NCBI GenBank assembly: GCA_963930645.1
Contig: OZ005650.1
Coordinates: 236,545,688 to 236,609,687, forward strand
Length of the DNA: 64,000 bases
Direction: 5' to 3'
From: Salticus scenicus
Taxonomy: Eukaryota; Arthropoda; Arachnida; Araneae; Salticidae
Notes under the pieces: model-generated
Told to the model about the DNA's origin: nothing
Seen by the model: the letters and a program-made list of their open reading frames with translations, nothing else
The model's database searches: none
Shown: positions 56,826 to 64,000 of the stretch, piece after piece
Numbering within the stretch: the stretch's first letter is position 1
Layout: the number at the start of each line of letters is the position of its first letter
Program-made: the position numbers and the translations under genes

Positions 56826-57458
56826 TATTTTTGTAAAAAAATAGAACCGACTCCAAAAAGCAACTACTATTCAAACAACCAAAAAAAAAAAAAAAAAAGG
56901 CACGAAATGAAACTGTAAATTGCGCCTAAAAGTATAAAATAATTTTCTTCGCCAAACAACCTATAACACTACAATTAATCATAACTTTAAAGTCGGCGCA
57001 AAATTAAATAAAAATTGATACCTTTATTCAATACAAAAATCAAATCCTATTCAAAATACACATTTTACATTTTCACCTGAAAACGCAGCCGAAAACTACT
57101 TTGATTCAAGAAAACAAATAAAATTTCGTAACTATTCTATGTAAATGCTACTAATGGACCAATTGTATACAGTGATAAAATAATAAAGGAAACATGAGAA
57201 TGGATCATTCGAGACAACAGCATTTGTGGCTACCGATCTAAAAACTAACCTTTAAAAACTAATTAAATTTTATTTAATTTTGCGCCGACTTCAAAAGTTA
57301 TGATTAATTGTAGTGTTATAGGTTGTTTGGCGAAGAAAATTATTTTATACTTTTAGGCGCAATTTACAGCTTCATTTCGTGCCTTTTTTTTTTTTTTTTT
57401 TTTTTTTAGTTGTTTGAATAATAGTTGCTTTTTGAAGTCGGTTCTATTTTTTCACAAA
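56826..57458. mobile_element. Long-TIR element, arms about 180 bp
   Basis: TTTTTGTAAAAAAATAGAAC then CGACTCC at the left is complemented by GGTTCTATTTTTTCACAAAAA at the right. Arms stay paired through poly(A)/poly(T), GGCACGAAATGAA, GCGCCTAAAAGTATAAAAT, CGCCAAACAACCTATAACAC and AGTCGGCGCAAAATTAAAT. Centre about 250 bp, no coding. The end word GAACCGACTTCAAAAA resembles the unit starts at 54118-56060. Confidence 0.85.
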
Positions 57459-57710
57459 AAGATTTTATTGCATTTTGAATTCAAACTAAAATATTGAAAT
57501 GTGCTGAGCAGGGTTGCCATAGTGACTTTTTTTTTTCTTTTCGTACCATACTTCCAAGCAAAACAATTTATAATATATTTATACAGATAATTTTTTAAAA
57601 TGCAAAATTGTTGAGACTTCATGGGCTGTATAGTTGTTATCAACTTTACGCACATGAGAAGTTTAACTGGAGAACTGTGTATCAGGAGCCATAAAAATTA
57701 AAATAAAATG
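57459..57710. other. No recognisable feature
   Basis: Short unassigned stretch. Confidence 0.4.
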
Positions 57711-57718
57711 ACTAAAAG

Positions 57719-57916
57719 CATAGATGCCAACATTTTAATTTATTCTGGAGTATTTTTAGCCTCGCCTTAAATTCGCACAACTTTATTTATAGAAAAAGTT
57801 TCTCCAATGTATAACTTCAATAAAATACTAAAAATTTACTTTAAAAAAATAAGTGGCATGGAAAAAAGGCAGGGCTAAAAATACTCCGGAATAAATTAAA
57901 ATGTTAGCATCTATGC
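57719..57916. mobile_element. Small TIR element, family S copy 2
   Basis: TIR CATAGATGCCAACATTTTAA (then TTTATTCTGGAG) is mirrored at the right end. CTAAAAG precedes (57712-57718) and follows (57917-57923), a candidate 7-bp target duplication. GGCAGGGCTAAAAATACTCC near the right end is shared with the copy at 12778. Confidence 0.85.
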
Positions 57917-57949
57917 TAAAAGTAGTGAACGATTGCAAATAATAAAAAA

Positions 57950-58740
57950 AATAGGTGAAGAATGCCACAAACTTGAGGTACCTCACCATAGTAGAAACTT
58001 GCAATTAAAGAGATATTAGGTGCGCTAGGAAGGAAATCTTAGGATGTTAGTATAATTTCTAGCTGTTAAAATATAAAGAAAGCAGAGTCAGACCCCAAAA
58101 TAATAATAATAATATTAATAATAATAATAATAATGAAAAGGTGCTTTTCAACGACCATACTTTTTTTTAACATAATTCCCAAGGTCGCTATGTATACATT
58201 GCTCACTTCTTTCAGTTCTGTTCAGACCAGTAGGCCCTTAACAGGGCTCCCTATTAAAGTTATGAGACTTCTATGCTATAAGGTACCCAACATGCATCAC
58301 AGAAAGCTTAAATCATCAAGGAAACCTATAACGAGTAATCTAAACTATCTAGAATAATCACTAAAAGAAAGAAAACTATAATAGCTGGTACAATCTTAAA
58401 AGCTGATGAAGAAAGCCTCAGACTTGAGGCACCTCACCAGATGATAAAGAATGAAAATAAAGTGATTAATAAATTTGTATTCAATAGATTTATTTAAATG
58501 AGTAAAAAAAAAAATTAGAGAAAAAAAAAATGTTAGTGGTTTATGTACAAATTATAAGTTATTATTATTATTTTTTTCATTTAAAGAAAGTGTAATGAGA
58601 TACATGACTTTAAAAATACAAATCATCAAATGGGGGCTAAAAACTAGGTTAATATCGTAAGTACATTTAGAAAAAGAAAGAGAACAAAACATAAGCTGAT
58701 TTAGAAAGCTTCATACTTGACGCATCATACAAAATGATAA
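57950..58740. repeat. Diverged triplicated segment
   Basis: CACAAACTTGAGGTACCTCA (57970), CTCAGACTTGAGGCACCTCA (58417) and a weaker TTCATACTTGACGCATCATA (58709), each preceded by GAAGAA(T/A)GC-like and followed by GATAA(A/T)GAA-like DNA. (AAT)n occurs near each. Likely an ancient tandem triplication. Confidence 0.5.
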
Positions 58741-59368
58741 TGAAAAGAATATGTAGAACGGTACAAGACAATGTAAGAGTGTAATCTGTTTTAAAATTCA
58801 ATACGTTAAGAAAATAATTACAAGTGTTTTTCTTTTTGAGAATTTTATTTTACAAGAATATTGGTACGAAAATAATAATAATAATAATAATAAATAGCCT
58901 GTGGCAGCTCTGGTGCTAAGCATATTTAAAATACACAAAAACTACATAATAACAATATAACATTATATCAAACCTTATTAAAATTTTAAACTATATATAA
59001 ATATATTACAACAATATATAAACTCCATTGTAATATTTATTCTCTTAACTATATGTATAACTTAAAATTATATAATTTTAGTTGCCTACTAAGCCGGGTG
59101 ATATGTTTAGTTGCATTTTCTTCTTTTCCAAATTTATTTAAAATTTCCGACATTTTTATCATTATATTAACATACCTAGAATTTTGAAATTCCCATGGAT
59201 GATTTAGAAGATGAATAATAATAATATTACAGAAAAATTATTTTAAAAAATACACGTGCCTTGTAAGAAATATATATTAGTGAATTTCAATAAGCATTAA
59301 GATATTTGAAGCTTGATATATTTATTCATTCATACATGTTATAAAACAAATTTTAAACAATAACATGG
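58741..59368. other. AT-rich stretch, no gene
   Basis: (AAT)n at 58868-58893. Nothing else recognised. Confidence 0.55.
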
Positions 59369-59635
59369 TTAACACATTGAGCGTCATGTCAGCCATTCTA
59401 GATTCTAGACATTTTGTCATATATCTCTAAGTACTGAAGGATTCATCTTGAAACTAGGAGTGTGCAGAACATGTTATACTTCAAATATTTCAGTGAAAGT
59501 TTTACCCCGAAAGTAAAAGCAGTACCGATAAAAAATTAAAACGTTGAGCGCCATGTCAGCCATCGGTGACTGACAGTGTCAAATATGATATAAAGATGCG
59601 TCAACCATTGGTGACGGATATAAAACTAAAAATAT

Positions 59636-59852
59636 TATTTTCAGAAAATTATGGAGTGGAAAGCGGATTTTTTATACGAACTATGTGAAAACACCAGAGC
59701 CGGGAATCGAACCCGGGCCTTCCGCTTTACGTGCGGATGCTCAAACCATCGAGCTACCCTGGCTGATTACCAGCTAGGCATTTTTCACATAACGATCGTT
59801 GGCAAAGTCGTGGTATAAAAAATCAGCCGTCCACTCCATACTTTTCTGAAAT
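59636..59852. mobile_element. Inverted repeat enclosing a tRNA-like unit
   Basis: Left arm 59636-59690 (TTTCAGAAAATTATGGAGTG, GGATTTTTTATACGAACTAT, GTGAAAA) pairs with right arm about 59778-59852 (TTTTCACATAACGATCG..., TATAAAAAATCAGCCGTCCA, CTCCATACTTTTCTGAAA), with about 16 extra bases in the right arm. A near-intact tRNA fold sits exactly in the loop. Confidence 0.75.
59693..59763 (-). tRNA. tRNA-like gene, loop reads GUA (Tyr-type), probably not canonical
   Basis: The minus strand folds as a full cloverleaf: acceptor GCCAGGG with CTCTGGT (two G-U pairs), D-stem GCTC/GAGC, anticodon stem TCCGC/GCGGA with loop ACGTAAA, T-stem CCGGG/CCCGG with loop TTCGATT. A box TAGCTCGATGG and B box GGTTCGATTCC are intact. 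The anticodon position reads GTA, but base 33 is C, not the nearly invariant U, and Tyr tRNAs usually have an intron. It may be a pseudo-tRNA or a tRNA-derived mobile unit that keeps pol III promoters. Confidence 0.5.
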
Positions 59853-60018
59853 AAACTTTCAGGCTTGAGGACTAAATTTCTAAACTAAATTAAAAATATT
59901 ACATTTAATGATTGAAAATTTATTAAAAATTTGCTTAATTTTTATTTATTACAAGAGGAGTCATTGTGGAATTTTAATGGATTTTAAGAATTTGCGTGGC
60001 GCTCAACGTGCTAATTAA

Positions 60019-60312
60019 GACCTAGTTTTACTTGAAGGTAGAATTGAGAAAATATATTTATTGTTAGAAATACAGGAATCTCCTTAGTATTATTGTGCAC
60101 TAGATAATTCAATGATGCATTAAATGAGAACATTTAAATTCGAACAAAATCCTTAAACGCAAATTGTGTCGCACAAAATATCTGTTTCAAAACATGGAAT
60201 AAACATCAATTTTTTAAATGTCAGAAGCACTGTCAGGAATGAAAGTTCTGCAATATTTTTTTCCCCTTTGTTTTTTATCAAAAAAAGAAAAAAAAAAAGA
60301 AAAGAAAAAACT
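60019..60312. other. No recognisable feature
   Basis: Ends in an A-rich tract (60280-60310). Confidence 0.4.
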
Positions 60313-60421
60313 TACATTCACACCGGAATAAACTTCTCATTTAAGTATATTCAAATTTACGCGTAGATAATGTGTTAAAATAAATGCACTAAAATGAGAA
60401 GTTTATTCTCGTGTGATTGTA
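60313..60421. mobile_element. Small MITE (109 bp), 30-bp TIRs
   Basis: TACATTCACACCGGAATAAA (then CTTCTCATTT) and AAATGAGAAGTTTATTCTCG (then TGTGATTGTA) are inverted with about three mismatches, bounded by TA. Confidence 0.8.
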
Positions 60422-61261
60422 GGATTTTGTTTTCGTTAAAAAAAGTGGAACTTTCATCATTGTCTGGAAAATTTCCAATTGGACGTTTACAGATTTTTTT
60501 ATGCATAAAAGCTCTGCATATAAACTTTACTAATGCATTATAAAATTACATTTGTAATGCAACTCAATATAGCAGAAACTGAAATTATTTTAGATATTAC
60601 ATATACTGAAGTTGAAATTGACAGGATTAAAGTCGTATAAGAGATGTCAGTCGAGTATAAGTGACGATTTGGAATTCAAACTAAAGTGTGGTTCGCAGAC
60701 ACGGTGTCACAATTTTGATCCCCCTTGAAAGTTATAATTTTCTCGCTTTGATTAACAAACCATTTAACAATCTCTGTAAACAGATCTCTAAACAGAGCTT
60801 CGACGTCCCGAAAAATCGTCCGATTTCATCCAAGCAATTCTATTCTGCAGATTATTTGCAGATTTCCGCAATATTGGTTGAATGGAACTGGCTGATCTTT
60901 CGTGGTATCATGACACCAAAAATTATGTGGCAGGAATTACGATAGATAATCTTTTCCTGAATTAATTCAACTAATCCTTGATAATTCCATATATTGACGT
61001 TCAATTGTATATATATATATATGTTGTATAGTGTAATTAAATTTAACACAGTATAAAACAAGCATAACACAATTTGAACTTCACGTCAAGAAATTGGAAT
61101 TGTTAGTCCTTATAAATCCGAGTACTTTGGTGCAGTCATATAAACAAATGATGAATGCACTTAATATCTCATTCAATAGGAAATATGTTTTTGTGCTGAT
61201 AAAATATTTACATTAATTTCATTATGTGTTGTTATGTCTAAGATTGTTGAATTGTGCTAAC
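60422..61261. other. No recognisable feature
   Basis: AAATCGTCCGATTTCATCCA near 60813 recalls the arm of the MITE at 26578, but no partner end was found. No gene. Confidence 0.45.
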
Positions 61262-61490
61262 GAGAAACGTCCCCCACAGACGCAGTACATTTGGGTAATT
61301 TTGTATATCTCTGCACACCACCTATTTGTTTGATTTCAGGAAAAACTTTCAAGAAATATCTCTATATGATAAAGATCAAGAACACCGATTTTGGATTTTC
61401 TGCTAATATTTCATTTTGAGTTATGCTGATAACAGACATACAAATGCACACAAGCAGACTGATTCGCAGATTACTCACTAGAAAATTAAT
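61262..61490 (+). repeat. Family-1 3' fragment, head-on with the next copy
   Basis: Cognates of GACGTAATGTATT, TTTGATTTCAGGAAAAACTT, TCTATATGATAAAGATCAAG and GAGTTATGCTGATAACAGAC run in plus orientation up to about 61490, where the orientation flips. Confidence 0.65.
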
Positions 61491-61611
61491 TTTTTTGGGT
61501 CAAATTTTCGAAATTGAATTTTCGTTATATTTACAAGTTTTGAGATCCCAGGAATCCAAAAATCATGTTTTTAACGGTCGGTCTCGGTGTGTGACTGTTA
61601 TTACCATACCT

Positions 61612-61648
<37 letters not shown>

Positions 61649-62636
61649 CAAAAGTTCAAACTTGGTATTCTAAATGTGTATCATATAAGGATACTACACT
61701 AAACGTTTCGTTGAGATCAAACAAATCGTGTACAGGGACATCCAAGAGAATTCAAATACATTATGTCTATAGGGAAATTGCTGGTAAGTACAGTATTACA
61801 TCTATAGGCTGACTTAAACTAAACAGAAACAACAAAATTTATTACATGCGTTAAAACATATTTTGAAAAGATTATTGTATTGAAATCATTCATCTTTTAT
61901 TTATAAGGTTACTCAGAGTATTTGGATATATTGTGAATATACTTGAAAATTGCTGTAATTTTACTATATATATATTGTTAGATGTTTTTCAAGTAATAAT
62001 AAATTTTAGCACACAATGCTGTTTATAGTGCATATTGATTATAGATAATATACAGAGCTACCCAAAATTAAGCTAAACGTTCTTTTCTATTAAATGTAAT
62101 TGATGGAAGTGCTATGCTACATTTTATTATGTCGATAAACACTGTTCAGGAAACAAAGTTGATTTTTCATACGCATATTGCAAACGTAGTATTTTTTAAA
62201 TTTTCAAATCTGTTTTTTTTGCATAAAATCACGTTTTGAGGTTGCTTGATTACGACAGTCCAATTTTTAGCAGTCAATCTGCATACATATATGTTATCAG
62301 CGCAACCTAAAAACAAATAGTTGCAGGAAATTCAAATTTAGTATTTTAAAGTCCGTATTAGGTTGCCACTTAAGTTTGAAGGCAAATTAATAACAGCTTT
62401 GATTTTTTTATTAATTTTTTAATATTTGCATTCACTGTTATTGAACGGGGGTAACCCTCCTCACACAGAATTACATGTCAAATAAAACTGTTCCTAAACC
62501 TATTTTAGATTATTTTAAAATTACATTGAACCTTATTATATTACGCTATCGCTCTTAAGACTTAATATGCAATCTGCCATTATAGCACTGAAATGCAGGG
62601 TAAGAGAAAGTCGTGAAAGTGGCACATAAGATTATT
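61491..62636 (-). repeat. Family-1 element, minus-strand copy
   Basis: The left end (family 3') has GGGTCAAATTTTCGAAATTG and GAGATCCCAGGAATCCAAAA. The right end (family 5') has GCAGGGTAAGAGAAAGTCGT near 62596-62615. Length about 1.15 kb. A poly(A) run (61617-61645) and other insertions break it. The 129-codon frame 61423-61812 spans the head-on junction and is artefactual. Confidence 0.7.
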
Positions 62637-62717
62637 TTTATTCAAGAAACCTCAGTACCTGTAAATTAGCAAAAACGAAAATATGGCCAAGAGAAAGGAT
62701 AAAGAAAGCGTATCTCA

Positions 62718-62906
62718 GAGTTGCCGACATTTTCATTTATTCCGGAGCATTTTTAGATACGCCTTTATTTCACACCACTTTCATTTTTATTAATAATTTT
62801 TTCTTACTTTATTCTAGTTACATATTGGAGAAAATCATTCTTTAACTAATGTGGGGAGTAATAAAGGTGGGGCTAAAAATTCTCCGGAATAAATTAGTCG
62901 GCAACA
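62718..62906. mobile_element. Small TIR element, family S copy 3
   Basis: GTTGCCGACATTTTCATTTA then TTCCGGAGCATTTTTAG at the left and CTCCGGAATAAATTAGTCGG then CAAC at the right. Matches the copies at 12778 and 57719. Confidence 0.85.
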
Positions 62907-63890
62907 ATGGTGTCTTCTTAGTCTTAGAATAAGTCTCCTCTTCTATGAAGGTAAAGTCTCATAATATTTGGCTTCCTATGAATTCATATAATATTTAGCT
63001 TCCTATGAATATTTATATTTACTACTTTTATCACGCTACATCTTTATGTTATAGGCATGCTTACTTTTTCACATAAAACTAAATATATACTCAATTATGA
63101 CAAAACACTAATCTATCCTATATCAAAATAAAGATTTCTATTTTAATGAAATAACGTTTTTAAATGTACGCAGTTATATTGGTTTTAAAAGTTATCGTTA
63201 TTTTGTGAAGAGTATTGTAATAAGACATATTTAAATATATATATATAATATTAGTGAAAATATGAAAATGCTAAAGAAACTTCTTAGACACAATAGATTT
63301 TTCATAAGAAATCATAGAAACAAGTAAATTTTTTTTCTAAAATAAAAAACTTAAGAATATTTTTGTCATTTTATATTTATTATAAATCAAAAGAATTTAT
63401 TTTTTTTTCGCGTGGTAGTTCAAGTTAAAATTGGAGCTGTATGTGATTATAACAATAATTGTACCCATATAATTTTTTTTAAAAAAGAAGAAGACAAAAA
63501 AGCATTTTTCCGGTGATTTTTTAAAAGTATCTTTATTTAAAGAATCGGGGAAAAAAAATTGAAAGCTTTTACGATTTTCCAAGTTTATTTTACCAATATA
63601 TATTCTTATTTCCCATTTCTTGTTTATCTAAAGTATTATTTTAGAACATTAGTTTCAGTTATTTTTCTTTCCATTTTCACTTCATCGAAAAAACTGCCAC
63701 AAATAAAACTTCCTTATAGAATGGATTGCAACTGAAAAAAAAAAAAAAAAAAAAAAAAAAGAATGTTTTTTTCACTGAATTTCAAACTGGAAAATTATTT
63801 TATTTTATTTTTTCTTCAAAGAAGGATGCATTATGCTAATCTTTAATATAGCACATTTTTATCATAATATTATATTTTAAGCTAATATAT
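62907..63890. other. AT-rich stretch, no gene
   Basis: Poly(A) at 63737-63760. The minus frame 63397-63582 has no recognisable similarity. Confidence 0.55.
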
Positions 63891-64000
63891 TGGGCTCTAT
63901 TGGTAGAGCCTTGACCTTGTAAGTCAAAGATCCGGGGTTGGACTCCTGGTCCAGGCATTATTTTCACTCAGTCGGAAAAATAAAATTTCAATAAATATGA
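63891..64000 (+). repeat. tRNA-Thr-like SINE, running off the window
   Basis: D-arm GGCTCTATTGGTAGAGCC, anticodon arm TTGAC-CTTGTAA-GTCAA (loop UGU, Thr-type), T-arm CGGGG-TTGGACT-CCTGG. The 5' acceptor strand is missing and does not pair with TCCAGGC, so this is a tRNA-derived repeat rather than a tRNA gene. The tail AAAATTTCAATAAATATGA continues beyond 64000. Confidence 0.65.

Larger units (their letters stand above)
59369..60018. mobile_element. piggyBac-like non-autonomous element (650 bp)
   Basis: TTAACACATTGAGCGTCATG at 59369 and GCGTGGCGCTCAACGTGC then TAATTAA at the right end form imperfect inverted ends next to TTAA. The end motif is repeated inside as AACGTTGAGCGCCATGTCAG (59541). 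TTAA borders with such ends suggest piggyBac ancestry. An inverted-repeat-flanked tRNA-like unit (59636-59852) is inside. Confidence 0.55.

Noticed and set aside
61423..61812. 129-codon plus-strand frame
   Set aside because: Spans the junction of two oppositely oriented family-1 copies and a poly(A) run.

Overview
This window reads as AT-rich, non-coding nuclear DNA from an arthropod. A spider or other arachnid is the best guess, because several interspersed families, (TCTG)n-rich elements and arthropod-type transposase remnants look familiar from arachnid repeats; no diagnostic host gene confirms it. Long poly(A)/poly(T), (AT)n and (AAT)n tracts, no operon structure, no ribosome-binding sites and almost no open frame above 100 codons rule out a prokaryotic window. 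I find no intact host protein gene. The longest open frames are shadows of repeats or low-complexity DNA.

Layout. 1-4.5 kb: two tRNA-Ile-derived repeats, two foldback elements and family-1 fragments. 4.6-8.2 kb: a satellite of about 24 units bracketed by 17-bp inverted repeats. 8.3-9.7 kb: a family-1 element split by a tRNA-derived SINE. 10.3-11.6 kb: a second, extremely AT-rich satellite (about 145 bp). 12.7-16.3 kb: small inverted-repeat elements, a minisatellite, and a 1,013-bp Transib-like element (15121-16133) sitting inside a Tc1/mariner MITE. 16.3-19.4 kb: first copy of a 1.6-kb duplication running into a Helitron-like element. 20-29 kb: mariner, hAT-like and foldback MITEs among two families (family 1 and family 2). 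29.7-36.7 kb: about 700-bp direct repeats bracketing the second, interrupted copy of the duplication, a 1.15-kb near-perfect palindrome and an isolated GC-rich island. 37-44 kb: family-1 and family-2 copies, two head-to-head Helitron-like elements, one carrying a palindromic Tc1 element. 44-48.3 kb: four decayed transposable-element protein remnants and a SINE with a 15-bp target duplication. 49-53.6 kb: two tandem arrays of large units. 54-57.5 kb: a repeated long-unit family and a long-TIR element. 57.7-64 kb: more MITEs, a piggyBac-like element enclosing an inverted-repeat-flanked tRNA-like unit, an inverted pair of family-1 copies, and a tRNA-Thr-like SINE at the edge.

How it fits together. 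The window is a transposon-on-transposon landscape: most sequence is explained by non-autonomous DNA transposons, Helitron-like elements, SINEs and tandem expansions. Several insertions are dated relative to each other because other copies in the window preserve the empty site (15121-16133 in a mariner MITE, 22304-22881 in family 2, 53334-53610 in a tandem unit). All identifications are by eye, without database searches.
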